Source of the DNA: Clostridiales bacterium
GTDB taxonomy: Bacteria > Bacillota > Clostridia > Oscillospirales > Acutalibacteraceae
Direction of reading: 5' to 3'
Length of the DNA: 6,924 bases
NCBI GenBank assembly: GCA_022791355.1
Contig: JAAVYX010000170.1
Coordinates: 1 to 6,924 of the forward strand
Numbering within the stretch: position 1 is the first letter of the stretch; each line of letters starts with the position of its first letter. Of this stretch, positions 1 through 5,559 are shown piece after piece. Under the pieces are notes generated by a model that saw nothing but the letters and a program-made list of their open reading frames with translations, was not told the origin of the DNA and searched no databases. Both the position numbers and the translations under genes were made by a program.

Positions 1-3
1 AAT

Positions 4-37
4 GCTGGGAATACACAAAGTATTCCCGCGCTTTTTT
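4..37 (+). terminator. Rho-independent terminator of an off-window plus-strand gene
   Basis: GGGAATAC (7-14) pairs perfectly with GTATTCCC (20-27) around the loop ACAAA. The stem gains two more pairs (4-5 with 28-29) if T6 is bulged. A run of six T follows at 32-37. This is an intrinsic terminator for transcription entering from the left edge. The opposite strand has no T-run, so the direction is clear. Confidence 0.8.
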
Positions 38-210
38 CCTTGTGGCCACTCGTCCTGTGCGAAAATTCCGTCAATTCCTCTATTTTCTAACAAGCCCTAG
101 CCGAAAAGAAAATAGTTCTAAATCTAGCAACAAAAAGTGCGCCGAGGGCATAAGCCGATTCTTTATGCGGCCTCTCCCTTCCGCGCGGCCGGCGTGTTTT
201 TCCCACAACA
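38..210. other. Gene-free stretch with one AT-rich hairpin (80-115)
   Basis: I find no credible gene here. The one clear structure is CTATTTTCT (80-88) pairing perfectly with AGAAAATAG (107-115) over an 18-nt loop. A weaker imperfect palindrome, CATAA/TTATG, lies near 149-167. The hairpin strand resembles the dispersed repeat terminus only loosely, so I do not count it as a family member. Confidence 0.4.
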
Positions 211-242
211 AAAACAGGAACGGTATAATCCGTTCCTGTTTT
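211..242 (-). terminator. Strong bidirectional-type intrinsic terminator
   Basis: Thirteen perfect pairs join 211-223 (AAAACAGGAACGG) to 230-242 (CCGTTCCTGTTTT) around the loop TATAAT. On the minus strand the stem runs into TTTTTGTTGT, a good T-tract. On the plus strand only four T follow the GC part. It most likely ends leftward transcripts from the sporulation gene block, whose last gene stops at 681. It may also work rightward. Confidence 0.75.
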
Positions 243-388
243 AGCTTGTCGAGCAAACGGTTTAGCGGCCAGAACGTTCAAAGGCCATTTGTACAAACGC
301 TTCCAACAAAATGCGCGCGCTATAAAACCAAGAAAATAACGGACTTTTGTACAGAAAAGCGGGAAGGAAAGAATACCGCCAGAAATGC

Positions 389-510
389 TATGGATTTTCG
401 TTCGGGGCATCGAGCCCCTCACAAAAATTTTACTTTGCAAGACAAAGTATGCTTTGCCGTGCAAAGCAAAAGTTTCGTGAAGCCCTCGATGGGCTGAGCG
501 AAAATCTATA
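389..510. repeat. Paired inverted hairpin repeat (copy R1)
   Basis: Arms 393-447 and 452-506 are reverse complements at 43 of 55 positions by eye, separated by the loop TATG. Pairing reaches 389/510 with one G-T wobble. Inside each arm lies a small hairpin: GGGGC-ATCGA-GCCCC at 404-418 and AGCCC-TCGAT-GGGCT at 481-495. Five of the 12 differences between the arms fall in these stems, and a sixth is the wobble partner; together they preserve pairing. The layout of two inverted copies of a hairpin unit resembles REPIN/BIME elements of other bacteria. That is an analogy of form, not a family assignment. No transposase is visible. Confidence 0.75.
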
Positions 511-531
511 CGCTCCGCGTACATTTTTGCG
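507..531 (-). repeat. GCGGAGCG-box repeat, copy next to R1
   Basis: This 25-nt segment matches 4065-4089 at 22 of 25 positions, in the same orientation. Read on the minus strand it holds TACGC-GGA-GCGTA, a small hairpin, and abuts the TAGATTTTC terminus of R1 at 508. The second copy has TATGC-GGA-GTGTA, where both sides change and pairing survives through wobbles. I read it as a module of the same dispersed repeat family. Confidence 0.65.
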
Positions 532-532
532 G

Positions 533-597
533 ACCCCTCTAGCGCCTTGCGGGAAGCGCCGGATGCCGCTTAGATGATCTGAGAGAAAATCTATTCA
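533..597 (-). repeat. Dispersed intergenic repeat, copy R2
   Basis: On the minus strand the terminus TAGATTTTCTCTCAG starts at 593 and continues to CATCTAAGCG ending at 567. It matches the R1 right-arm terminus at 20 of 27 positions. The segment then holds GCTTCCCGCAAGG (557-545), which recurs exactly at 5725-5737 in copy R3. R2 and R1 lie head to tail, with termini 85 bp apart. Confidence 0.65.
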
Positions 598-628
598 TCC
601 TTTTGACCTTTTAAAAGCGCTCTGGGAC

Positions 629-658
629 CTGCGCATACGGCGCTCCGTTTATACGCAG
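629..658 (-). other. Hairpin downstream of the minus-strand operon
   Basis: On the minus strand CTGCGTAT pairs with ATGCGCAG (one U-G wobble), enclosing ACGG-AGCG-CCGT after a two-base bulge. The wobble makes it stable on the minus strand only. It sits 22 nt after the stop codon at 681, so it may protect the 3' end. No T-run follows directly, so I do not call it a terminator. It contains CGGAGCG, so it may be the box module of repeat copy R2. Confidence 0.5.
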
Positions 659-680
659 CTTTGACGTTTGTCCGTCCAGC

Positions 681-1349
681 CTACAGGAGCCCGGCCAGCC
701 AGGCCGCGGCCGACTGGATAGCGTCGGGCAGGGTATACAATAGCTGGAGGGTCAGCCGCAGCGCCGGACTCCACAGCCGCCAGACAATTTCCAGACAAAT
801 ACGGACCGGCAGGGGCAGACCGTCGGCTCCCAGCACAAAGTCAAAGGCCCGCAGGCCGCCGCCGGCCGTATCGGGCAGGGACAGAGGGGTGGTAAAATCC
901 GCGAAGCCGTTGGCCCGCACGGCGGTGTATGCCTCTCCCATGCCCCAAAGGGCCAGCAGGGGACAGAGCAGCAGCAGAGCGGTCAGCCAGAAGGCCCGGA
1001 TAAAGTCGGTCCGGACGGCGGGGGCTGGGGCCCGTCCGGGGCCGGCCGCCTCCCGCCGTGGCATACGCGACAGGTAAGCGGGCGACGCGCCGCAGGCCGG
1101 GGCCGAAACGGGCCGGTTGCGCTTGACGTTCCAGGCCCTTTTACGGGCGGTCTTACGCCGGGCGCGCATCCGCTTTTCCTCCGTCTTTTGCTGCTTTGCC
1201 TCCATCTTTTTACAGGTTTTCGCCCTGCGTCTGGACTGGACGGCCGCCGACTTTTGCTGGCGTTTCAAGGCCGTATCCACCTGCCGGGCTACGGCGCGGC
1301 AGTATTTTTCTTCTCTTTTTTCATCCTTTTTTTTAACTTCCCTTTGCAA
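681..1349 (-). CDS. Unknown basic membrane protein, coupled to spoIIP
   Basis: I do not recognise this 222-residue protein. Residues 1-75 are extremely rich in K, R, E and Q and probably form a charged, partly helical cytoplasmic segment. A proline- and alanine-rich linker follows at about 80-113. One clear transmembrane segment lies near 117-137 (rich in L, A and W). The C-terminal 40 residues (about 182-222) are hydrophobic or amphipathic and could be a second membrane helix. The start is TTG at 1349, preceded by GAGG eight bases upstream, within the bases around the spoIIP stop. The ten-base gap to spoIIP suggests translational coupling and mother-cell expression. A run of eight A lies about 16-23 bases into the gene. 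A role in sporulation is inferred from position only. No ATG start fits better, and the true start could be internal. Confidence 0.6.
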   Translation of the reverse strand: MQREVKKKDEKREEKYCRAVARQVDTALKRQQKSAAVQSRRRAKTCKKMEAKQQKTEEKRMRARRKTARKRAWNVKRNRPVSAPACGASPAYLSRMPRREAAGPGRAPAPAVRTDFIRAFWLTALLLLCPLLALWGMGEAYTAVRANGFADFTTPLSLPDTAGGGLRAFDFVLGADGLPLPVRICLEIVWRLWSPALRLTLQLLYTLPDAIQSAAAWLAGLL

Positions 1350-1359
1350 CCGATGCGCC

Positions 1360-2436
1360 TCACTTTTTCAAGGATAGGAGAACCTGGGCCAGGGCCTTTC
1401 CCGCCAGCTCGCCGGCGTAAACCGCCTCGTCCAGGGTGTTGGCCTCGGTGCCCATCTCAAAGATCATAGCCCCTGCAGACAGGTGCTCGTTGTATTTTTT
1501 AGGGGCGAAATACATGGGACGGGCCAGGCCGGGATAAAGGGTTTCGCAGGTCTGCTGCATACGGATGGCCAGCCGGAAATTTTCCCGCCAGTTGGGGAAG
1601 CCTGTGACCTTGCCGTCCTCGCAGCCCATGACCAGCATGATCTGGGCCGCCTGCCGGCCGTCTATCTCCACCACCGGCTTTACCTTGTCCTTTTCCCCGC
1701 TGGAAACCGAATCCCGGTGTACGTCCAGAATTACCTTGATGGAAGGGTACTGCTCCAGATACCGCTGGGCGGTGACGGCCGACCGGCTGTAGCTGCCGGT
1801 GTAGGATTCCTTATCGTGGAGGGTTTTGTCGTGGAGCACCCCAACCCCGGCGGCGGTTAACTGGGCGGCGATCTCGTCCCCCACCCGAATGACGCTCTCG
1901 GCCGGGTTTTCGGAATGGGTGGGGTCCTGGGCTGTGTAGAAATCCCGGTCCTCGGGCATGTAGCCCTCGGTGGCGTGGGTATGGAGGATGAGCACCTCCG
2001 GCTCCCCGCTGACGGCCGGGGCCCAGCTCAGGCCGGCCTCCATCTCCTTTTGTAAATCCATATCCTTGGAGGTCATATTGCGGATGTAGATTTTATTCCA
2101 ATTCAGCTTGGCCGTGTAGGGGGAAATGAACTTCTTTAGAATTTTCCCCTGGGCGTCGGCCGGGTCGGCGGTATAGCTGGCGGACGGCTGGGAGGACGAC
2201 GGCGAATCGGACAGTACCGGCGCTTCCACAATCTGGGGGTCGGGAATATAGGGCTCGTCGTCCTCCAGAGACAGAACGGCCGCCGAGGCTCCCTCGGGCA
2301 TGGTCAGCATGGCCGAAAAATAGGCGGCGCCGGCGGCCCGGCCCTTGCCCAGTCGGTCCAGCAGGCCGCTGCGGGCCACAAAGCAGACCAGACAGACGCA
2401 CAAAAACAGGGCCGCCGCCCGCCGGAACAATCGCAT
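1360..2436 (-). CDS. spoIIP: Stage II sporulation protein P, engulfment peptidoglycan hydrolase
   Basis: SpoIIP is a membrane-anchored zinc-dependent amidase/endopeptidase. With SpoIID and SpoIIM it degrades septal peptidoglycan so that the mother cell engulfs the forespore. The 358-residue protein has a short basic N-terminus and one signal-anchor helix (about 7-22). A low-complexity linker rich in S, P and D (about 60-95) precedes the catalytic domain (about 147-355). Likely zinc-site motifs are LHTHATEGY (H152 or H154, E157), DVHRD (H240) and FEMG (E327), the usual H-E-H-E pattern of the amidase fold. Length is somewhat under the roughly 400 residues of the Bacillus protein. The frame stays open upstream to 2709. 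I chose ATG 2436 because AAGGGGGG lies seven bases upstream and the protein then begins directly with the anchor. A sigma-E-like promoter lies just upstream. SpoIID and SpoIIM are not in the window. Confidence 0.95.
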   Translation of the reverse strand: MRLFRRAAALFLCVCLVCFVARSGLLDRLGKGRAAGAAYFSAMLTMPEGASAAVLSLEDDEPYIPDPQIVEAPVLSDSPSSSQPSASYTADPADAQGKILKKFISPYTAKLNWNKIYIRNMTSKDMDLQKEMEAGLSWAPAVSGEPEVLILHTHATEGYMPEDRDFYTAQDPTHSENPAESVIRVGDEIAAQLTAAGVGVLHDKTLHDKESYTGSYSRSAVTAQRYLEQYPSIKVILDVHRDSVSSGEKDKVKPVVEIDGRQAAQIMLVMGCEDGKVTGFPNWRENFRLAIRMQQTCETLYPGLARPMYFAPKKYNEHLSAGAMIFEMGTEANTLDEAVYAGELAGKALAQVLLSLKK

Positions 2437-2480
2437 AGTACGGCCCCCCTTCTTGTCCTTATCCGCCTGTATCATACGAA

Positions 2481-2509
2481 AGTATATGCGGCGGCGGGGG
2501 CGTATAGTA
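2481..2509 (-). promoter_or_regulatory. Candidate sigma-E promoter of spoIIP
   Basis: On the minus strand, TACTATA (2509-2503) is followed after 14 bp by CATATACT (2488-2481). The -10 matches the sigma-E consensus CATACAMT at 7 of 8 positions and the -35 matches KMATATT at 5 of 7, at the usual spacing. The implied leader is about 38 nt. Bacillus spoIIP is known to be sigma-E dependent, which fits. A 6-bp hairpin (2520-2538) lies just upstream of the -35. Confidence 0.6.
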
Positions 2510-3047
2510 CCTTTTTCGACCCGCCGAAGCAGGGCGGGGATGGGGACGGAGGTAAGGGCCAGGGACGGACCTAGGCGGGGGTACGGACGGGACAAGGGCG
2601 GAGAGAAAACAGAACGCAAAGGGGTGACGAACGGGGCGCAGGTCCCTCGCCGGAATAAGGGAGGCGAAGAAGGATGAGGGAGCTGGCAGCCTCCCGGCCC
2701 CGGCTCCACCTGATCCCTAAAAAGAAATAAAAGAGCGGTAAGGCGGGAAATCCCAGTACGGCCCTGCCGTGTCCTTAGCGGCCGTCAGGCGGCCGCCCGG
2801 CAAAGCGGCAGCGTCCTTCGCTTACGCTTGCGGCCCCTCCCAGGTTTCCTGTTTCATCCGTCTTTCCGGGTTTCGATGCAGGGCCCGTTTGTATGCAAAC
2901 ATCGCCCCTTTGCCCGCTTGGGACAGCCTTGCGCGTCAAAACGCCCGGCAGCCGCGCGTCTTGCCTGCATCCGGTTCTTTCCCTTGTCATGGTCCGCATC
3001 CGGGCAAAAGGCCGGCTTTTCTCCGGTTTCATATAGACGCTGGCGCA
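2510..3047. other. Gene-free gap between gpr and spoIIP
   Basis: I find no convincing gene in this 538-bp stretch. Open frames exist because of high GC but lack recognisable products and good ribosome binding sites. Visible structures are CCCGCC/GGCGGG (2520-2538, 7-nt loop) and the perfect 7-bp stem GCGGCCG/CGGCCGC (2778-2796, 5-nt loop). A weak CCGG/CCGG stem followed by CCTTTT lies on the minus strand just after the gpr stop. Bases 2526-2680 are strongly purine-rich on the plus strand. A T-rich minus-strand patch lies at about 2716-2735. gpr probably ends somewhere here, but no canonical terminator is visible. Confidence 0.5.
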
Positions 3048-3935
3048 TCAGCCGTCGGTCAAACTCAGCAGGGTTTCGGAATCCAGACCGGGCTGGAGGG
3101 CGCAGTTGATGGCGTGGGCTACAAGCTGGGCGGCCCGGTCGACCAGCAGGTCGATCTCCCGGGGGGTGACGATCATACTGGCTCCTCTGGGCTCGGTCAG
3201 CTCCCGGTCGGCGGGGGGCTCGCCTCCCAGCAGGTCGTAGGCCAGGGTGCCCGCGTCCACCACAGTGGGGACCCCCATGGAAACCACCGGCACATGCAGG
3301 GTCTCCTCGCTGATTTCCTGCCGCCGGTTGCCCACCCCCGCGCCGGGGGCGATGCCGGTGTCCGAAATCTGGACGGTGCAGCCCAGGCGGGCCAGCCGTC
3401 GGGAGGCCAGCGCGTCCACCACCACCACGGCGGCGGGCTTGATCCGCTCCACCGAGCCGGCGATGATTTCAGAGGTCTCGATACCGGTCTGCCCCAGTAC
3501 GCCGGGGGCCAGCACGGCCACGGGACGCAGATCGCCCAGTCCGGCCGAGCGGGCCACCTCGCCAGTGATATGCCGGGTGGCCAGAATACGGGCGGCGGTT
3601 TTGGGGCCCAGCGCGTCGGGGGTGATGCGGGTGTTGCCCAGTCCGGCTACCAGCACCGTCCCCTCGTCGGGCAGCAGGGCCGCCAGCTCCCGCCGGACGG
3701 CGGCCAAAGCGTTTTCGTCCATACCGGCGTCGTCCGAGAAGGGGGGGACCTCGATGGTCACATAGGTGCCCGGCTTGCGGCCTAGGGCCTTCTCTCCCTC
3801 CTCGTCCTTTACCTTGATGCGGGTGACCCGCACGCTGCCGATTTGTATCTCGTCGCTGTCCACGCCGGGAGGGAGCCGCCGCTCCTCCTCCAGCATCTCC
3901 TTCTGTTCCAGGGCTAGGTCGGTACGCAGTTGCAT
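3048..3935 (-). CDS. gpr: Germination protease GPR
   Basis: GPR is the aspartic-type protease that cuts small acid-soluble spore proteins early in germination, freeing the DNA and supplying amino acids. It is made in the forespore as an inactive zymogen that self-cleaves near its N-terminus. The 295-residue protein starts with the characteristic RTDLALE prosequence (4-10). Core family motifs are VAGLGN (96-101), TPDALGPK (105-112), the block VLAPGVLGQTGIETSE (141-156) and VVDALASR (172-179). By motif, D107 and D174 should be the catalytic aspartates equivalent to D127 and D193 of Bacillus megaterium GPR. It is shorter than the roughly 370-residue Bacillus enzyme, mostly at the C-terminus. ATG 3935 has AAAGGAG about nine bases upstream. 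Gene order gpr then spoIIP is conserved in many Firmicutes, but here a 611-bp gap and a separate promoter separate them. Confidence 0.95.
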   Translation of the reverse strand: MQLRTDLALEQKEMLEEERRLPPGVDSDEIQIGSVRVTRIKVKDEEGEKALGRKPGTYVTIEVPPFSDDAGMDENALAAVRRELAALLPDEGTVLVAGLGNTRITPDALGPKTAARILATRHITGEVARSAGLGDLRPVAVLAPGVLGQTGIETSEIIAGSVERIKPAAVVVVDALASRRLARLGCTVQISDTGIAPGAGVGNRRQEISEETLHVPVVSMGVPTVVDAGTLAYDLLGGEPPADRELTEPRGASMIVTPREIDLLVDRAAQLVAHAINCALQPGLDSETLLSLTDG

Positions 3936-3959
3936 ATTGTCTGTCTCCTTTATCCAAGG

Positions 3960-4001
3960 GCGCGGCCGAAGGGGTCAAAATGACGAATATCATGGCCGCG
4001 C
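3960..4001 (-). promoter_or_regulatory. Leader hairpin of gpr mRNA
   Basis: GCGCGGCC (3960-3967) and GGCCGCGC (3994-4001) pair perfectly over 8 bp. A small inner hairpin, GTCA-AAA-TGAC (3974-3984), lies in the loop. The stem base is about eight bases before the ribosome binding site AAAGGAG (3951-3945), so it does not cover it. It could stabilise the transcript or shape ribosome loading. The function is inferred. Confidence 0.5.
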
Positions 4002-4028
4002 GCTGGCGTTTCAGTTTCCTTTATTTGC

Positions 4029-4057
4029 TAGTATGCCTCGCCTGCGTCCCGCTATCC
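4029..4057 (-). promoter_or_regulatory. Candidate sigma-G promoter of gpr
   Basis: On the minus strand, GGATA (4057-4053) is followed after 17 bp by CATACTA (4035-4029). The -10 is a perfect match to the forespore sigma-G consensus CATNHTA, and the -35 matches GHATR at 4 of 5. Transcription would start near 4022, giving a leader of roughly 85 nt. Bacillus gpr is transcribed by sigma-F and sigma-G, so this is expected. Repeat copy R4 begins eight bases upstream. Confidence 0.6.
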
Positions 4058-4064
4058 GGTCAGG

Positions 4065-4188
4065 TATACACTCCGCATAAATTTTTGCGAAGTTTCAGCG
4101 TCTGTTTTAAAAATCCAGCGTCCTGCTTTACCCTTTGGCTAGAAGGGCCAAAGAAGGTTGGCAAAGATGAATCGCAAAGAAATCTATA
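4065..4188 (-). repeat. Dispersed intergenic repeat, copy R4
   Basis: This gap between the orphan gene and gpr holds three pieces of the repeat family. The minus-strand terminus TAGATTTCTTTGCG starts at 4186 and matches the left end of copy R3 at 20 of 27 positions (4160-4186). The hairpin CTTTGGC/GCCAAAG (4133-4153) resembles the R3 hairpin at 5751-5771. The box module at 4065-4089 matches 507-531 at 22 of 25. The heptamer CAGCGTC also occurs twice (4096-4102 and 4117-4123). No T-run follows the hairpin, so it is not a terminator. Confidence 0.6.
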
Positions 4189-4206
4189 TTTTTGAGAAAA
4201 CCGTTA

Positions 4207-4794
4207 TTATCCTTGAAAGTCGCTCGTTATCACGCGGGAGGCGTAGGAATAGCCGTTCACATGCGCCGCCGTCCGCTTAAACAATTCCATCGCTTTTTCA
4301 CAATCCGCTTGGTTCAAGATCGTAAAATGATAATCCTCGCCCGCCCCGTCGAAAGCGACGATATATAAATCCTTTAATTGGGCGGAAAGCTCCGCCAGCC
4401 ATTCAATTATACAGTCGTCGTTCGAAAACCTTTCCTTATCGATGACAAAGTCAAGACCGCGGGCCGTTTTGATACCGTCCTCGATAAACCAAAAGAAGTC
4501 CTCCAGACAGGGAGCTCCGGCGTCGGAAGAAATAAAATAATATTGCGGTTTTACCAGCTGCTTGCCGGCGTCGGCCGTATTTCCGAAGGGATCGTCCGGA
4601 TCGGCGTCTTGACCGGAAAGCAGGTAGAGCACAGCGGGAATACCGCCGTATCCGTCGGCGTCCTTTTCCAAATACGCTTTACAGCGATGAAAAACCGCTT
4701 CATTGTGCCCGCGAAGTATAAGGGCGCAAAATTCTTTTAATGCCTCAAAATTAGGATTTGCCGGCGTCTTTCCCGCTGGATTTGTATGTATCAT
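4207..4794 (-). CDS. Unknown acidic cytoplasmic protein
   Basis: This is a 195-residue protein that I cannot assign to a family. It has no signal peptide and no membrane helix, is rich in D and E, and looks like a compact soluble alpha/beta protein. Notable segments are GGIPAVLYLLSGQDADPDDP (about 49-68), FFWFIEDGI (about 99-107) and YIVAFDGAGEDYHFTIL (about 144-160). The last looks like adjacent beta strands of a core domain. ATG 4794 has GGAGG eight bases upstream, and an excellent sigma-A promoter lies at 4840-4868, so it is probably expressed in vegetative growth. Base composition looks AT-richer than gpr, spoIIP and pnp, and it separates the gpr block from rpsO. Recent acquisition is possible but unproven. 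The composition would also fit a small immunity-type or DUF protein, which is a guess. Confidence 0.75.
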   Translation of the reverse strand: MIHTNPAGKTPANPNFEALKEFCALILRGHNEAVFHRCKAYLEKDADGYGGIPAVLYLLSGQDADPDDPFGNTADAGKQLVKPQYYFISSDAGAPCLEDFFWFIEDGIKTARGLDFVIDKERFSNDDCIIEWLAELSAQLKDLYIVAFDGAGEDYHFTILNQADCEKAMELFKRTAAHVNGYSYASRVITSDFQG

Positions 4795-4839
4795 TTCGAA
4801 ATCCTCCCTCTATACGTATGGTTTTCGGTTTTCCGGCTG

Positions 4840-4868
4840 ATTATAGCACGGCCAGGCGTTCCGTTCAA
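4840..4868 (-). promoter_or_regulatory. Sigma-A promoter of the 4207-4794 gene
   Basis: On the minus strand TTGAAC (4868-4863), a 17-bp spacer and a perfect TATAAT (4845-4840) form a near-ideal housekeeping promoter with an extended TGC before the -10. The leader would be about 40 nt. It diverges from the rpsO promoter about 70 bp away. Confidence 0.8.
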
Positions 4869-4939
4869 ATTTTTTATAAAGCGGCTGAGGACGGAAAGGG
4901 TTCCCGCCTATCTGAGACAGAAGGGTCGGAAATATTTTC

Positions 4940-4968
4940 TTTACAAGCTCTGTAAAGTGTGCTATAAT
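4940..4968 (+). promoter_or_regulatory. Sigma-A promoter of rpsO
   Basis: TTTACA (4940-4945), a 17-bp spacer and TATAAT (4963-4968) form a strong promoter, again with an extended TGC upstream of the -10. The start would be near 4975, leaving about 141 nt of leader before rpsO. The strength suits a ribosomal protein gene. Confidence 0.8.
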
Positions 4969-4974
4969 ACTCTC

Positions 4975-5115
4975 GCTCATATGGGATAAGCTTATAAGGC
5001 GAACCGTACGGGCTTACCGGCTTCTACGCACAGGGCGCTTGCCCAAGGGGAGACGCCAAAACCCTGCGCTTGGATTCCGGCGGACGATTTTATCATCATG
5101 AAAGAGGTGTTTTCC
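4975..5115 (+). promoter_or_regulatory. rpsO leader, candidate S15-binding pseudoknot
   Basis: The leader holds several palindromes, including ATAAGCTTAT (4986-4995) and CCGTACGG (5004-5011). At 5027-5073 an H-type pseudoknot is possible. CGC-AC-AGGG (5027-5035) pairs with CCCTGCG (5062-5068). CCAAG (5043-5047) pairs with CTTGG (5069-5073), stacked directly on the first stem. Competing stems are GGCG/CGCC (5034-5037 with 5054-5057) and CTT/AAG (5038-5047). S15 is known to repress its own mRNA through leader structures in several bacteria, in E. coli through a pseudoknot. Use of this structure here is inferred. Confidence 0.45.
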
Positions 5116-5379
5116 ATGCTCAAGGAAGAAAAGCAGCAGATTATGGACACGTACAAGACTCACGATGGGGATACCGGTTCTCCCGAGGTGCAGATCGCGC
5201 TGTTGACCAAGCGTATCAACGATCTGACCGAGCACCTGAAAATCCATCAGAAGGACCATCATTCCCGCCGGGGCCTGCTCAAAATGGTCGGCCATCGCCG
5301 GAACCTGCTGGCCTATCTGCAAAAGGTGGACATCGAGCAGTACCGCGTTATCATCAAGAAGCTGGGTATCCGTAAGTAA
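5116..5379 (+). CDS. rpsO: 30S ribosomal protein S15
   Basis: S15 binds the central domain of 16S rRNA early in 30S assembly and forms bridge contacts to the 50S subunit. The 87-residue protein has the normal bacterial length. Family signatures are THDGDTGSPEVQ (15-26) and DHHSRRGLLKMV (47-58). H40, D47 and S50 correspond to the 16S-contacting H41, D48 and S51 of E. coli S15. I chose ATG 5116 because AGAGGTG lies seven bases upstream. The in-frame ATG at 5098 would add six residues, place the ribosome binding site inside the gene and lack its own. The strong promoter, long structured leader and downstream terminator make it a single-gene transcript, with possible read-through to pnp. Confidence 0.97.
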   Translation: MLKEEKQQIMDTYKTHDGDTGSPEVQIALLTKRINDLTEHLKIHQKDHHSRRGLLKMVGHRRNLLAYLQKVDIEQYRVIIKKLGIRK

Positions 5380-5388
5380 AAAATGCGC

Positions 5389-5428
5389 GGGCAGGCCGGT
5401 TCGGGTGAATCGGTCTGCCCTTCTGTTT
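5389..5428 (+). terminator. rpsO terminator
   Basis: Thirteen pairs, two of them G-U, join 5389-5401 (GGGCAGGCCGGTT) to 5408-5420 (AATCGGTCTGCCC) around the loop CGGGTG. TTCTGTTT follows. It starts nine bases after the rpsO stop. The interrupted T-tract may allow some read-through. Confidence 0.85.
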
Positions 5429-5559
5429 AGCAAACAGGGTCAAAAAAGGTTGATATATGCGGAGCGGTTCCGTTTTAGCAGTGAATCGGGCGTTCAAGTG
5501 GTAGATTTCTCTGCGGCCCATCTAAGCGAACAGCCAAAGGCTGTCCTGGCGCCTGGTGT

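Noticed and set aside
145..170. Resemblance of the minus strand to the RNase P RNA 3' region (AGAATCGGCTTATG)
   Set aside because: None of the other conserved RNase P RNA parts is found upstream on that strand, and a terminator stem interrupts it. The similarity is short.
224..229. TATAAT as a -10 promoter element
   Set aside because: It is the loop of a perfect 13-bp terminator stem, and no -35 lies at a suitable distance.
87..524. Similar-looking peptides read on opposite strands near 393-506
   Set aside because: The resemblance comes from the inverted repeat. Neither frame has a ribosome binding site or a recognisable product.
2437..2709. N-terminal extension of spoIIP by 91 residues
   Set aside because: The frame is open only because of high GC. 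It crosses the candidate promoter and has no ribosome binding site, whereas ATG 2436 has one and is followed by the signal anchor.
2769..3785. Long plus-strand open frame over gpr
   Set aside because: It is antisense to gpr, rich in G, H and Q as GC-rich shadow frames are, and its sense strand carries clear GPR motifs.
5098..5115. Upstream ATG start for rpsO
   Set aside because: It has no ribosome binding site and would place the good AGAGGTG site inside the gene. Known S15 proteins fit the 5116 start.
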